From contig JAVEYH010000004.1 in the NCBI GenBank assembly GCA_034003585.1, positions 24,336 through 88,335 of the forward strand: a stretch of DNA of 64,000 nucleotides, written 5' to 3'. Made by a program: the position numbers and the translations under genes. The notes beneath the pieces were generated by a model that was given only the letters and a program-made list of their open reading frames with translations, ran no database searches and was not told the DNA's origin. This document shows positions 18,022-27,317 of this stretch, piece by piece; position 1 is the first letter of the stretch; each line of letters begins with the position of its first letter. The stretch comes from JAPXSY01 sp034003585. Its GTDB lineage: Bacteria > Verrucomicrobiota > Kiritimatiellia > RFP12 > UBA1067.

Positions 18022-20772
18022 TCAATGCCGTCCCGGCAACCCCTGTTCGCGCACGCCCGGCGCCTCGGTCACCGGCCACGTGGCGCGCAGCCGGTCCTGA
18101 TATAAGCCGATCCGCTCCACCGGGATCGGCTTGAAGCCGAGTTTGAAGGCGGGCGACTCCGGCCTGAGCCGGTAGTCGTCCCGGTCCGGATCGACAAACA
18201 GCGGATCCGCGAGGATCGAGCGGGTGTCGAATCCCGCGGCCTGCCACCCCGACCACTCATCCATCAACTCCGCCTCCCGCAGCTCGGCCCCGTCCAGCCA
18301 GACCGGGCCTTTGCCGTTAAAGGCCGTCACCCGCAGACAGAGCGTCTTCAGCGCCGGGTCGTATCCCGGTTCGCCCGCGCCGGGCAGGCGGAAACAGAAC
18401 GTGTGGCACGCCCACTCCGGACCGGCGGGAACATGCTTTTCGTGGACATGCCAGGAGCGGTTGGTCCCGCGCGCCCGGTCGGTTTCCGCCATCAGCCGCA
18501 CCGGGGTGTCGCGCCGCAGCGCCCGCGTTTGGATCCGGCATTGGTACGCGGCGCCGGCCCTCACCGGCACCGGAGCGCTCGACAGGGTGACCCATCCCCG
18601 TGTGCGTTGAATCCCGCCGGTGGGCGCGAGGGCGGTGAGGCACACGGCGCGCGCGCCCGCCGCGCGCGTCCCGCTCGTCAGGGCCGCGCCGCCCCCGAAG
18701 GGCATGAGGCCGCTGACCTCCCATCCCTGCGGCGCGCCGTTCGTGCCGGCCGCCTCGAATCCGGGATTCGTAAGCAGATTCGGCCCGCGCACGGATGCGG
18801 CCTGCAGCCAGCCGGTCCGGGGCGTGTGTCCGCCGTGCCAGATGAGATTGCGGTCGAACACGTTCTCCTGCGGAAAGTCGTTCCGGCTCAACCGGTACAG
18901 CGCGGACGCCGGGTCCCGATAGGCGATGATGTTGCGTTCAAACCGGTTGCCCGACATGCGCCAGGCGGTTTCCAGCTCCATCTTGCCGATTTCCGGAATC
19001 TTCGCGTAGGCGGGCAGGCCGCGAAACCGCGCGAAGGTCTGCAGATGGCGCGTGACCACGTCCGAAGACGGGTCATGGCCGGAGAAGGTGACCTGCCGCA
19101 AGCCGTGTTCGACGAGGATGTTGTTTTCGATACGGTTATCGCGTCCGGCATGGACAAACACGCCGCCGAGCGCCGAACGCGCCAAAATGTTGCCGTACAC
19201 CCGCGTGCCGCTGTGATCATCGTCCAGATAGATGCAGCACGAACTGTGCGGCCAGCCCCAGGTGCCGTCCGCATGCCGACCGTACCCCATCACGTCATGA
19301 ATGAAATTGTGGCGGATGACCTGCCCCCGGATGTGCCAGTTGCCGCCGTTGTAGTAGCCGCCGGTATCTTCGGTCTCCAGATTCGTGTGCCGGATGTGGT
19401 TGTACTCGACCAGGCAGTCATTGCCGCCGCCGTAGATGCCGCTGCGCGTGGTGTCGTGAATCAGGTTGTGCGAAACGCGCAGCCCGACACCCCGCATCAC
19501 CACTCCCGCGGCATGGCCGTTCAGGGCGCCGACATGATGGATGTAGTTGTTGTCCACGACATGCCCAGCCGGCGCGAGGGTCTCCGGGTCGCCCCCGGCG
19601 ATCACAATTCCCTGGCCGCAGGTGTCCCACACGTCATTGCCGATTACCGCGCAGGCCTTTCCTTCCTCGATCCGGACAGCGGCGTACCCGCCGATCCCGT
19701 GAATGCGGTTGCCGGCGATCAGGCAGTTGGTCGCGGCCGTGACCGTGACGCCATACCCGTCACATTCGGCGATCTCGAAACCGCGCAGGGTGATCCACGC
19801 CGCGCCGGGGTTGATCCGGATCAGATCCCCGATGACCGGCACGCGGATCTCGGCGCCGTCCAAGGGGCCGGGGGGCCAGAAATAAAGCCGGTTGGCCGCC
19901 GCATCGTGGTACCACTCGCCCGGCGCGTCCAACTCCTCGAACAGGCCGCGCACATAATAGCGGTCGCCCGGCCGGATCGTTTGCGACGCCTGCGAAACAA
20001 TATCGCGTGTCAGCGTGATCTGCCGCCGCGCCGCATCAACCGACCGGATCGGCACCCGGCCGCTGCGCCAGTTGTAGCGGGGGAAGAGAATTACCTCTCC
20101 CTCCTGGGGCCGGGCCCAGCTCCGCCAGTCCCCGGGTTTGCAGGTGACCACGCGCCGCGTCTCATTCGGGAGGGTCGCGGACTTGCGCACGGGGTCGCCC
20201 GCCACATACGCGAACCCGCCGCCGTGCGGGTTGGCGGGATCGGCATTCGGATAGCGGGCGAGCGGTTGCCGCGTCCCGCAGAAAAAGAGCTGGCTGAGCC
20301 GCGCGCCCGCGGGCAACGGCAGCGTCAGCGGGGCCTGCAGGACTTTTCCCGCATGCGGCTCGAACCCCGTCACCCGGCGGGCGCCCGAGAGCAGGGGCCG
20401 TTCACCCGTTTCGGCGCGGTACACCACCGGCGCCTCCGCCGTGCCGCCATCCTCTGCCGACAGCTCGAAGGTTTGCGACAGCGCAAAACACCCGCCGCGC
20501 ACAATGACCGCCGCACCGCCCGCGGGCAGGCCGCCCGCGATCCGCGCCGCGCGGATCGCGTCCCGCGCGCGCTCCAAGGATGCGAAGGGGCGCACCCGGG
20601 TTCCCGGATTGGCGTCCGAACCGTCCGGCGCCACATAAAAACAGAGCGCGGGCTCGGGGGCCTCCGCAACCGCGGCGGCGTCCTGCGGGGAATGCCGGCA
20701 GCCCGCCACCATCAGACACGCCAGAAAACCGGCACCGACACCCGGACAGAGAAAGCCTGGCTTCCGCAGCAT
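18022..20772 (-). CDS. Lipoprotein, right-handed parallel beta-helix (GH141-like) with carbohydrate-binding-like insert
   Basis: 916 residues; GGGAGG lies six bases before the ATG. The lipoprotein signal ends MVAGC (Cys25). Next come an N-terminal module (FYVAPDGSDANPGT, then VIVRGG, DGGTAEAPVVYRA) and many parallel beta-helix repeats of the N-x-I/L type (NRIHGIGGY, NNYIHHVG, NLIHDTT, NHIRHTN, NFIHDV, NNILVEHG). Around residues 640-790 there is a jelly-roll-like segment (NLLTNPGFEAAGTNGAPQGW). The C-terminal block DPLFVDPDRDDYRLRPESPA recurs in the other beta-helix proteins of this window. GH141 (fucosidase/xylanase) is the closest family I recognise; specificity is unproven. Starts 13 bases after the oxidoreductase gene stop. 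Confidence 0.75.
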   Translation of the reverse strand: MLRKPGFLCPGVGAGFLACLMVAGCRHSPQDAAAVAEAPEPALCFYVAPDGSDANPGTRVRPFASLERARDAIRAARIAGGLPAGGAAVIVRGGCFALSQTFELSAEDGGTAEAPVVYRAETGERPLLSGARRVTGFEPHAGKVLQAPLTLPLPAGARLSQLFFCGTRQPLARYPNADPANPHGGGFAYVAGDPVRKSATLPNETRRVVTCKPGDWRSWARPQEGEVILFPRYNWRSGRVPIRSVDAARRQITLTRDIVSQASQTIRPGDRYYVRGLFEELDAPGEWYHDAAANRLYFWPPGPLDGAEIRVPVIGDLIRINPGAAWITLRGFEIAECDGYGVTVTAATNCLIAGNRIHGIGGYAAVRIEEGKACAVIGNDVWDTCGQGIVIAGGDPETLAPAGHVVDNNYIHHVGALNGHAAGVVMRGVGLRVSHNLIHDTTRSGIYGGGNDCLVEYNHIRHTNLETEDTGGYYNGGNWHIRGQVIRHNFIHDVMGYGRHADGTWGWPHSSCCIYLDDDHSGTRVYGNILARSALGGVFVHAGRDNRIENNILVEHGLRQVTFSGHDPSSDVVTRHLQTFARFRGLPAYAKIPEIGKMELETAWRMSGNRFERNIIAYRDPASALYRLSRNDFPQENVFDRNLIWHGGHTPRTGWLQAASVRGPNLLTNPGFEAAGTNGAPQGWEVSGLMPFGGGAALTSGTRAAGARAVCLTALAPTGGIQRTRGWVTLSSAPVPVRAGAAYQCRIQTRALRRDTPVRLMAETDRARGTNRSWHVHEKHVPAGPEWACHTFCFRLPGAGEPGYDPALKTLCLRVTAFNGKGPVWLDGAELREAELMDEWSGWQAAGFDTRSILADPLFVDPDRDDYRLRPESPAFKLGFKPIPVERIGLYQDRLRATWPVTEAPGVREQGLPGRH

Positions 20773-20785
20773 ACACGCCTCCCGT

Positions 20786-22183
20786 TCAGACCGCGAGCGA
20801 CCAGGGTTTGCGGTAGGCCACCCCCAGCAGACGATCCGCCTCCGGATCGTTCAGGAACCGTTCCGCAACCGGATCCCATTTGAGGGTCTTGCGCCCGAGA
20901 CGCAGTCCGATGTTCGCCAGGTGCGCGATGGTGATCGTGCGGTGGCCGGTCTCGCACGGCGAGATCACCGGTTTGCCGGTCAGGATCCCCTCGATGAAAT
21001 TCCGCTCGTGGTTGCCGCTCACGTAGAGCTTCACCTCGTCATCGCGGATTTTCTCGCGGATCATCTCGGCCGGCGTGGTCTCCAATTTCCCGGCGCACAC
21101 ATACAGCTTCCGGTCGTTCTCGCCGTGGAATCGGAGAAAGCGGTTCTGCTTCTCGCCGAACTCCGTGGAGGCGTGGACGCGCGTGCCGTCGGCATACACG
21201 ATCTCAAAGCTGTATCGGGGCGCGACATTGTAGAGGCTCTCCGGCCGGTCCAGCTCGCCCCAGAGGTTCTCGATCGCGACCGGCCCGGTCTCATCCGTTC
21301 CCAAAGCCCATTGGAGCACATCGATGAAGTGCGCCCCGTGATCGGTCAGCATGCCGCCGCCGTAGTCGAAGTTGTTGCGCCACTGCATCGGCAGATGCAG
21401 CTTCGGAATGTACGGGCGGACCGGCGCGGGGCCGAGCCAGAGGTCGAAATCCACATAGGGCGGCGGCTGGGGCCAGGGCGTTTCGCTGAGCTGCGCCTCG
21501 GTTTTGCCGAAGGTCCGCAACGTGCCCGGAAGCCCCAGTTCGATCTTGTGCAGCCTGCCGAGACGACGGTTGCGGATGAACTCCGCCGCGATCCGGCGGT
21601 ACGGGTCGCTCGAACGGCCCTGCGAGCCGGTCTGGAACACGACCCCGTGCTTCCGGACCGCCTCGCACAGGGCCCGCCCCTCCGCCACACTGTTCGCCAG
21701 CGGCTTCTGCCCGTAGATGTGCTTGCCTTTGCGCGCCGCCCAGATTCCGATCAGCGCGTGCCAGTGGTCCGGAGTGGTCACGCACACCGCGTCCAGTCCG
21801 CGGTCATCGAGCATCTCCCGGAAATCCGCGAACGCGCGGCAGCCGTTGTAGCCGGCCTTGCCCTCTCGCTCCGCGTAAAACGCATTCACCTGGCGCCGTC
21901 CCGGTTCGCGCCCGCCGGGCATTTCCGCCTTGTATCCGTAACACGGGCCTTCCGACACCGGATCGCAGACTGAGACCACCTGCACGTTGTCCAGGTTCAG
22001 GAAATTCTTGAGGTTGGCGTTCAGCCCCATCACGCCGCACCCGATCAGACCGAGCGTGACGCGGCCGGACGGCACGGGCCGTTTGGCCGCGCGTCCTTTG
22101 TAGGCGACGCACCCCGACGGAATCACAACCGGCGCCGCCAGCGCCCAACCCGTTCCGGCCTTGAGAAATGCCCGACGCCTCAT
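20786..22183 (-). CDS. Tat-exported Gfo/Idh/MocA family oxidoreductase
   Basis: 465 residues from the ATG at 22183, preceded by AAGGGGA; the more distal in-frame start lacks support. The N-terminus MRRRAFLKAGTGWALAAP is a twin-arginine signal. A Rossmann NAD(P)-binding segment follows (LGLIGCGVMG), then CVTTPDHWHALIGIWAARKG and QKPLANSVAEG, typical of this superfamily, and the C-terminal domain GGGMLTDHGAHFIDVLQWAL. It may act on sugars or cyclitols in the periplasm; GH109-type glycosidase activity is possible in this superfamily but is not indicated here. First gene of the minus-strand carbohydrate block and divergent from the XylR-type regulator. Confidence 0.85.
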   Translation of the reverse strand: MRRRAFLKAGTGWALAAPVVIPSGCVAYKGRAAKRPVPSGRVTLGLIGCGVMGLNANLKNFLNLDNVQVVSVCDPVSEGPCYGYKAEMPGGREPGRRQVNAFYAEREGKAGYNGCRAFADFREMLDDRGLDAVCVTTPDHWHALIGIWAARKGKHIYGQKPLANSVAEGRALCEAVRKHGVVFQTGSQGRSSDPYRRIAAEFIRNRRLGRLHKIELGLPGTLRTFGKTEAQLSETPWPQPPPYVDFDLWLGPAPVRPYIPKLHLPMQWRNNFDYGGGMLTDHGAHFIDVLQWALGTDETGPVAIENLWGELDRPESLYNVAPRYSFEIVYADGTRVHASTEFGEKQNRFLRFHGENDRKLYVCAGKLETTPAEMIREKIRDDEVKLYVSGNHERNFIEGILTGKPVISPCETGHRTITIAHLANIGLRLGRKTLKWDPVAERFLNDPEADRLLGVAYRKPWSLAV

Positions 22184-22365
22184 CGTCCGTCCCCTTTCAT
22201 TCAAATTACGTTCATGCGTCACCCCCCCGTTCGGGAGGTCCCTTTGACAACCAATAAGCACTGTACCGGAGAGGAGGGAAAGCCGCAATTTCTAAAAACC
22301 GCGTTTGACTTATGTTTTCGCGACATCTTTTTTTTGCGCTTGCAATCAACCCCGAATCCGGGAAA
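22184..22365. promoter_or_regulatory. Divergent control region between oxidoreductase and XylR-type regulator
   Basis: 182 bases lie between two divergent starts, at lower GC than the genes. On the minus strand TTGCGG and TACAGT are 17 bases apart, a plausible promoter for the oxidoreductase gene. A run of eight T lies near 22327 on the plus strand. No clear operator dyad was found, so the site is inferred from position. Confidence 0.35.
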
Positions 22366-23595
22366 ATGGCCTTTGTGATTAAAACCATCCGCATCACCGT
22401 GCCGCAGGTGGCCGTACTGCTGGAAACGTCACACGGCGTTTCCCGCATGGAGTTGCAGGGCATTCTGAAATACGCGCGGGTGCACGGGCCGTGGAGCATC
22501 CATAACACGCTGGGGGGCACCCGCGACCTGAAGGTGCCGGACCTGCGCCATTGGAAAGGCGACGGCATCATCGGCCGCGTCACGACCGGCGCCATCGCGC
22601 GCGACATCCTCGCCTCGCGACTGCCGGCCGTGCTGTTCAACCCGGGCGAACCGTTCCTGAACCGCGCGCACCCGCTCTCGAAATGCAGCCGCACCCGCAG
22701 CGACAATGTGGCGATCGGACGGTTGGCGGCCGAATATTTCATGCGGCGCGGCTTCGCGCAGTACGCCTACGTCGGCGAGCCGGGAGGCATCAGTTGGTCC
22801 GTATGGCGCCAGGAGGCGTATGCGGCCCGGCTGGAGGAGGCGGGGCATTGCTGCCTCGCCTATCCCCTGCCGCCGAGAACCCGAAAGGCCTGGGACATCG
22901 AGCGAACGCTCCTCTGCGCCTGGCTGCGGCGGCTGCCGAAACCGGTGGCGGTTTTCGCGGCCAACGACCGCCGCGCGCAGCAGGTGCTCGACGCGTGCCT
23001 TGTCTCGGATATCGCGGTCCCGTACGAGGCGGCCGTGCTGGGCGTCACCAACGACCTGCTGATCTGCGAGACCTCGATCCCGCCGCTCTCCAGCATCGCC
23101 CTCGATACCGAGCGGGCGGGATATGAGGCGGCCCGCATGCTGGACGAGCGGATGCACAACCCGCGCATTCCCCGTGAGGTCTTCACTTACGGGCCGACCG
23201 GTGTGGTCACGCGCGCGTCGACCGAAGACCTGCGCGTGTCGGACAAACTGGTGATCCGCGCCCTGGAGTTCATCCGCGTCAACGGCGGACTGATGATCCG
23301 CGTCCCGGATGTCGCCGACCAACTGGGCGTCACCTGCCGCTGCCTCGAGCGCCGCTTCGCGCGAACGGTCGGGCAGTCGGTCCACGAGACGATCCAGCAC
23401 GCCCGGCTCACCTCGGTCTGCGCGATGCTGACGGAAACCGACCTGCCGCTTGCCGCGATCTCGAAGCGCTGCGGCTTCACCCTGCCGAACCACCTCTGCA
23501 CCCTGTTCAAAACCCGGTTCGGCCTGACCATGCGCGAGTACCGCAAGCGCGAGCAGGCGCGGGCCGCCAACCACCCCCCCCTGCCCAGCACATGA
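22366..23595 (+). CDS. XylR-type transcriptional regulator (LacI-like sensor plus AraC HTH)
   Basis: 409 residues. The ATG at 22366 is chosen because family homology begins just after it (VPQVAVLLETSHGVSRMELQ); an upstream ATG at 22312 adds only non-conserved residues. Residues 10-290 form a LacI/periplasmic-binding-like sensor (VAIGRLAAEYFMRRGF, VFAANDRRAQQVLDACL, PPLSSIALDTERAGYEAA). The last 100 residues are an AraC DNA-binding domain (RVPDVADQLGVTCRCLERRF, ISKRCGFTLPNHLCTLFKTR). Proteins of this type respond to a sugar and usually control nearby catabolic genes, so the block 22183-8294 is its likely target. Confidence 0.88.
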   Translation: MAFVIKTIRITVPQVAVLLETSHGVSRMELQGILKYARVHGPWSIHNTLGGTRDLKVPDLRHWKGDGIIGRVTTGAIARDILASRLPAVLFNPGEPFLNRAHPLSKCSRTRSDNVAIGRLAAEYFMRRGFAQYAYVGEPGGISWSVWRQEAYAARLEEAGHCCLAYPLPPRTRKAWDIERTLLCAWLRRLPKPVAVFAANDRRAQQVLDACLVSDIAVPYEAAVLGVTNDLLICETSIPPLSSIALDTERAGYEAARMLDERMHNPRIPREVFTYGPTGVVTRASTEDLRVSDKLVIRALEFIRVNGGLMIRVPDVADQLGVTCRCLERRFARTVGQSVHETIQHARLTSVCAMLTETDLPLAAISKRCGFTLPNHLCTLFKTRFGLTMREYRKREQARAANHPPLPST

Positions 23596-23793
23596 CGGCT
23601 CGGCAAACCGTTGCCGCCCCTTCCCGCAGGGTGTCACAACTCCTCATTCCTCCTTCCTCGTTCCCGGTTTCCGTTCACGTACAGCAATTCTCATTATGGC
23701 CTTTTCCCCGGAATCGCTATCGGGATCGAAATCGATGAACCCCGCCTGGAACACCGGCTTCCCCAGATCCCGCGCGTTTGCTATGATGCGGCC

Positions 23794-25395
23794 ATGTTGC
23801 GTTCCTTCCTGGCTGGCGCCGCGTTCCTGCTGACGTGCCTTTCCGCGTCCGGAGCGGCGGCGCGGTTCACGCCCCCCCGGAACTACCCGAACATCGGGCT
23901 GGAATTGCCGGGCCTCGATGCGGCGCGGGCCGATCCCGTGCCGATGCCGCAGGCGCAGACCTTTCTGTTCGCCGGCGACGGCACGCTGTCGCGCGAAGAC
24001 CGCTTTCAGCCGTTCGAACTCTGGTACGGAGCGCAGTGTTGCGCGCGGTGGCGTGATGCGGCGGGCAACCGGCTCGTCCTCGGACGCGCCACCCGCCGGT
24101 TGCCGGCTTTTGCCGAAGAGACCGTTTCGCGTGAACGCTTCGAACAGGCACTGCGGGCCGGGGCCGGCAGCGGGGAAATCCGCGACCGCGAGACGCTCAA
24201 CGAATGGGTCGCGACCTTCGCGGACACCCCGGTTTACGAGCCCGAGCCTTTGCGGCTGAACGCCTTCGCGCTGGACGAGGTCCTGTTCTATCCCTGCGGG
24301 GAGGCGGAGAAACTCGTCTACGCCTTCCTTCCCCGCCGCCGGGGCGCTGCCGCCCGGCCCGACTGGTTCTGCGTCACGTTCCACGCGCCCGGCGCGACTG
24401 ACCCCAACGCGCTGCGCGAGCACTTCGAGGCGGCGTTCCTCTGTTCAATCAGCCAGCCCTCGCGCGCGGAGGCGGACCAGGGGCCACAGGCGGAAGAACT
24501 GGAGATCCGCGGCCCCGAGGGCGCGCGCCTCCCTGACCTGACGGACCATCCCGTGCGCCGCGAGGCGCGCAAGAGCGTGGAGAATTACGGCGACTGGTGG
24601 TTCGCGGAGACCGGGGACGCCATGATCCTGTCCGATGCCGACACCGATCTCGGCAAGCGCCTGATCCAGACGCTGCAGGAGACGCTCCCCCCGCTGCGGC
24701 AGGCGTTCGCCCAACTGGTGCCGCCCCTCACGCGCGACCGCGACATCGCCCTGCTGCGCCTCTTCCAGCGGCGTCCCGACTACGCGCACTACACCGGTCC
24801 GGCGTACGCGTGGACCGGCGGCATGTGGATGCCCGGACGGCGCGAGCTGGTGTTGCCGCTGGACGCCGACCCCCAAGCCATCCTGCGCACGGTGCGGCAC
24901 GAGTCCTTTCACCAGTACCTCTCGTTCGCCTACGGCATGGTGCCCGCCGCGCCCTGGTTCAATGAGGGCCACGCCTGTTTTTTCGAGAACGCCCGCACGG
25001 ATGCGGAGGGGCGCGTGATCCTCGATGAGGACACCGACCGCGTCTTCCTGCTGCTGGACCATCTCGATACGGCGCTCACCCTCCTGCCCCACCTGCTGCA
25101 CGCCTCCTACGAGGAGTTCTACGCCGGTCTCAGCACCGGCCGCCGCCTGAAGTACGCCATGGCGTGGGCTCTGGTCTACTACCTGCAGAAGGGCGCGCCG
25201 ACCGAACGCAACACGCCCTTTCAGCAGATCCTGCCGGCGTATGCCGACGCGCTGGCGCGCGAGCTGGACGGCGCGAAGGCCACCGAGGCGGCTTTCGCCG
25301 GAGTGGATATGGCCGTTTTCCTCGACACCTTCCGCGAGTTCTGGTTGAAACGGCGCGGCACCGCCATGCGCTACGACCCGCTGCAACAACGTTGA
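23794..25395 (+). CDS. Secreted DUF1570-like metalloprotease (HExxH)
   Basis: 533 residues. The ATG at 23794 is followed by a clear signal peptide (MLRSFLAGAAFLLTCLSA); the open frame before it is repeat-like intergenic DNA and is excluded. The zinc site is H369-E370-S-F-H373 followed after about 17 residues by WFNEGHACFFE, the layout of gluzincin-type peptidases (DUF1570 group). The section from GDWWFAETGD to LPPLRQAFAQL before it is also typical. Probably an exported peptidase or a cell-wall-associated protein of unknown substrate. TGC-TATGAT sits six bases before the start and no Shine-Dalgarno is seen, so the mRNA may be leaderless. Confidence 0.7.
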   Translation: MLRSFLAGAAFLLTCLSASGAAARFTPPRNYPNIGLELPGLDAARADPVPMPQAQTFLFAGDGTLSREDRFQPFELWYGAQCCARWRDAAGNRLVLGRATRRLPAFAEETVSRERFEQALRAGAGSGEIRDRETLNEWVATFADTPVYEPEPLRLNAFALDEVLFYPCGEAEKLVYAFLPRRRGAAARPDWFCVTFHAPGATDPNALREHFEAAFLCSISQPSRAEADQGPQAEELEIRGPEGARLPDLTDHPVRREARKSVENYGDWWFAETGDAMILSDADTDLGKRLIQTLQETLPPLRQAFAQLVPPLTRDRDIALLRLFQRRPDYAHYTGPAYAWTGGMWMPGRRELVLPLDADPQAILRTVRHESFHQYLSFAYGMVPAAPWFNEGHACFFENARTDAEGRVILDEDTDRVFLLLDHLDTALTLLPHLLHASYEEFYAGLSTGRRLKYAMAWALVYYLQKGAPTERNTPFQQILPAYADALARELDGAKATEAAFAGVDMAVFLDTFREFWLKRRGTAMRYDPLQQR

Positions 25396-25404
25396 GATTT
25401 TCAT

Positions 25405-25434
25405 TTGCGCGGCCCGGCGGCCATCCGCTATCAT
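25405..25434 (+). promoter_or_regulatory. Possible promoter of the ferredoxin gene
   Basis: TTGCGC (25405-25410) and TATCAT (25429-25434) are separated by 18 bases, 81 bases before the ferredoxin ATG. The -10 matches consensus at five positions, the -35 at three. Confidence 0.4.
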
Positions 25435-25514
25435 ACCCCCATTCATCAACGGTTCCGGCGTGACGGCCGCCCGCATGCGCGCGGGATCCGGCACGGCCAC
25501 CCAAGGAGGACATC

Positions 25515-25685
25515 ATGGCTTATCAGATCACAGACAAGTGCGTGGCGTGCGGACTCTGCAAAGACGCGTGCCCGGTGGAGGCGATCAGCGAAGGCGCCCC
25601 GATCTACACGATCGACGCCGACAAGTGCATCGACTGCGGCGCCTGCGCGGGCGAGTGCCCGAACGAGGCGATCATCGCGGGCTGA
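25515..25685 (+). CDS. 2[4Fe-4S] bacterial-type ferredoxin
   Basis: 56 residues. AAGGAGG lies five bases before the ATG. The protein is almost entirely two cluster motifs: C-VA-C-GL-C-KDA-CP and C-ID-C-GA-C-AGE-CP, each the classical CxxCxxCxxxCP. It is a small low-potential electron carrier of the clostridial type, in the cytoplasm. It has its own likely promoter upstream and a strong terminator downstream, so it is probably monocistronic. The partner enzyme is not identifiable from context. Confidence 0.95.
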   Translation: MAYQITDKCVACGLCKDACPVEAISEGAPIYTIDADKCIDCGACAGECPNEAIIAG

Positions 25686-25716
25686 TTTCCGCGCGGATTG
25701 GGTCGGACAACAAGGG

Positions 25717-25745
25717 CGGCAGGTCTATCCTGCCGTCTTTTTTTT
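25717..25745 (+). terminator. Rho-independent terminator after the ferredoxin gene
   Basis: Perfect 7-bp stem CGGCAGG / CCTGCCG with a five-base loop (TCTAT), followed directly by TC and a run of eight T. It lies 31 bases after the ferredoxin stop. Confidence 0.9.
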
Positions 25746-25829
25746 CGTTTTTTCCGGGGTTCCTCCGCGGGGTTTCCCCTTGAACCGGAGGGAACGACAC
25801 GCTACGCTATCGGCCATCGGGTCTTCGTT

Positions 25830-27317
25830 ATGCGGTACGCGATCGTTTCCGACATCCACGCGAATTTCACGGCCTGGCGGACCGTGCTGGCCGACATCGC
25901 CGACATCCGGGCGGATCAGATCATCTGCCTCGGCGACGTGGTGGGGTATGGCCCGCAGCCTGTGGCCGTGCTGGAGTCGGTTTACCGGACCGTGCATGTG
26001 ACGCTGATGGGCAACCACGACGCGGCGGTCTGCGGCCGGCTGGATCCCGGGCTGTTCCAGCCGCATGCCCGCGCCGCCGTGCTGCGCCACCGCGCGCAAC
26101 TTTCCGCCGCGGGCATCGCGTGGCTCGAACGGCTCCCGCTGGTCCTGACCGCGCCGGAGTTCCGTTGCGCGCATGGGGACTTCTCCAACCCGCCCGCCTT
26201 TTACTACATCCTCGACGAGCAGGACGCGTGCCCGTCGTGGCAGGCCACGCGGGAACCGCTGCTCTTCGCGGGACACACCCATCTGCCGGGCATCCATGTC
26301 AGCGGACCGAGCGGGCGGGCCCATTTTTTGGAACCCCGCGACTTCACGCTCGAACCGGGAAAACGGTATATCGTCAATCCGGGCAGTGTGGGGTATCCGC
26401 GAACAGGGCCGTTCCGTTCCTCCTACTGCCTGTACGACGATCAGGCCGGGACCGTCGTGTTCCGCCAGCTCCCGTTCGACGATGAGGCCTACCGCGCGGC
26501 CCTGCGCGAGGCGGGCCTGGAAGGCGCGCCATGGCTGGAGCGGTTGGCGTTGCGCCGTCACCGTCCCGCGGTCCGCGCGCGGCTCTCCTTCGCGAACCCG
26601 GTCACGGCGAGCCAATCGGGGCGACTGTCCGCGTGCCGTCGCGGTGCGGCGGCACGGGCCGCGCGCCGCCTCGCGTTCGGTCTTCTGGTGTTCGGGGCCG
26701 CGGGAACCGGGGGCCGCCTCGCCTTCCGTGCCGGACACTCCGCGGCCGAAGCCCCCCCCATGATGCCGGACTTCGAGCTGCCGGTACGGGCCGCCGAGCC
26801 CCTGATGTTCTCCGGAGAGAACCTGCTGCCGCCGTTGCCGGAGTCCATCGCCCCGGACCGACGGCTCGACGGGTGGCGCTACGCCTTGGAGGAGCGCGGC
26901 CGGCAGACGCTTGCCCTCGGACTGCGCGACGGCGGGCTCACGCTGGTGGTGCGGCATGACGGCACCCGGCGTTTCCAGTTGGAATCCCCGCTGATCGATC
27001 TGGCGGGGACCCGGATCACGGCTGTGCGCCTGGCCGCGCGCGTGCGGAAACCCGGGCCGTTCGCGGGGTCCGCCACCGTCCAACTGGTCACCTACACCCG
27101 TCTGCCGCATGACCTGCTGCAGCGGGGCCGCACCGAACAGTACGAGTTGCGCACCGCGCGGCGCCGACTCGCGCCGCCCGGGGCCGAACGCAATGTGCGG
27201 ATCCGGCTCGGCCGCGCCGTCACACATGTGCGTTTCCGTGTGGAGGCCACCTTCGACGGGGTTCTGGAAATCGAACAGCCCTCCCTTCGCGCGGAACCGG
27301 AAGGACACACACCATGA
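25830..27317 (+). CDS. Metallophosphoesterase fused to a C-terminal membrane/beta-sandwich part
   Basis: 495 residues from the ATG at 25830. The first 240 residues are a calcineurin-like phosphoesterase of the YfcE/MJ0936 type: SDIHANF, GDVVGYGP, GNHDAAV, CAHGDFSNP and GHTHLPG supply the usual metal ligands, and VNPGSVGYPR is a family hallmark. A basic stretch and one hydrophobic segment (LAFGLLVFGAAGTGG, near residue 290) then lead to about 190 residues that look like a beta-sandwich (TRITAVRLAARVRKPGPF). The C-terminal part is not recognised. The stop overlaps the next start by ATGA, so both are probably co-translated. Confidence 0.75.
   Translation: MRYAIVSDIHANFTAWRTVLADIADIRADQIICLGDVVGYGPQPVAVLESVYRTVHVTLMGNHDAAVCGRLDPGLFQPHARAAVLRHRAQLSAAGIAWLERLPLVLTAPEFRCAHGDFSNPPAFYYILDEQDACPSWQATREPLLFAGHTHLPGIHVSGPSGRAHFLEPRDFTLEPGKRYIVNPGSVGYPRTGPFRSSYCLYDDQAGTVVFRQLPFDDEAYRAALREAGLEGAPWLERLALRRHRPAVRARLSFANPVTASQSGRLSACRRGAAARAARRLAFGLLVFGAAGTGGRLAFRAGHSAAEAPPMMPDFELPVRAAEPLMFSGENLLPPLPESIAPDRRLDGWRYALEERGRQTLALGLRDGGLTLVVRHDGTRRFQLESPLIDLAGTRITAVRLAARVRKPGPFAGSATVQLVTYTRLPHDLLQRGRTEQYELRTARRRLAPPGAERNVRIRLGRAVTHVRFRVEATFDGVLEIEQPSLRAEPEGHTP

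Noticed and set aside
23611..23793. N-terminal extension of the metalloprotease-like gene
   Set aside because: The extra 61 codons cover repeat-like intergenic DNA and lie before a clear signal peptide at 23794.
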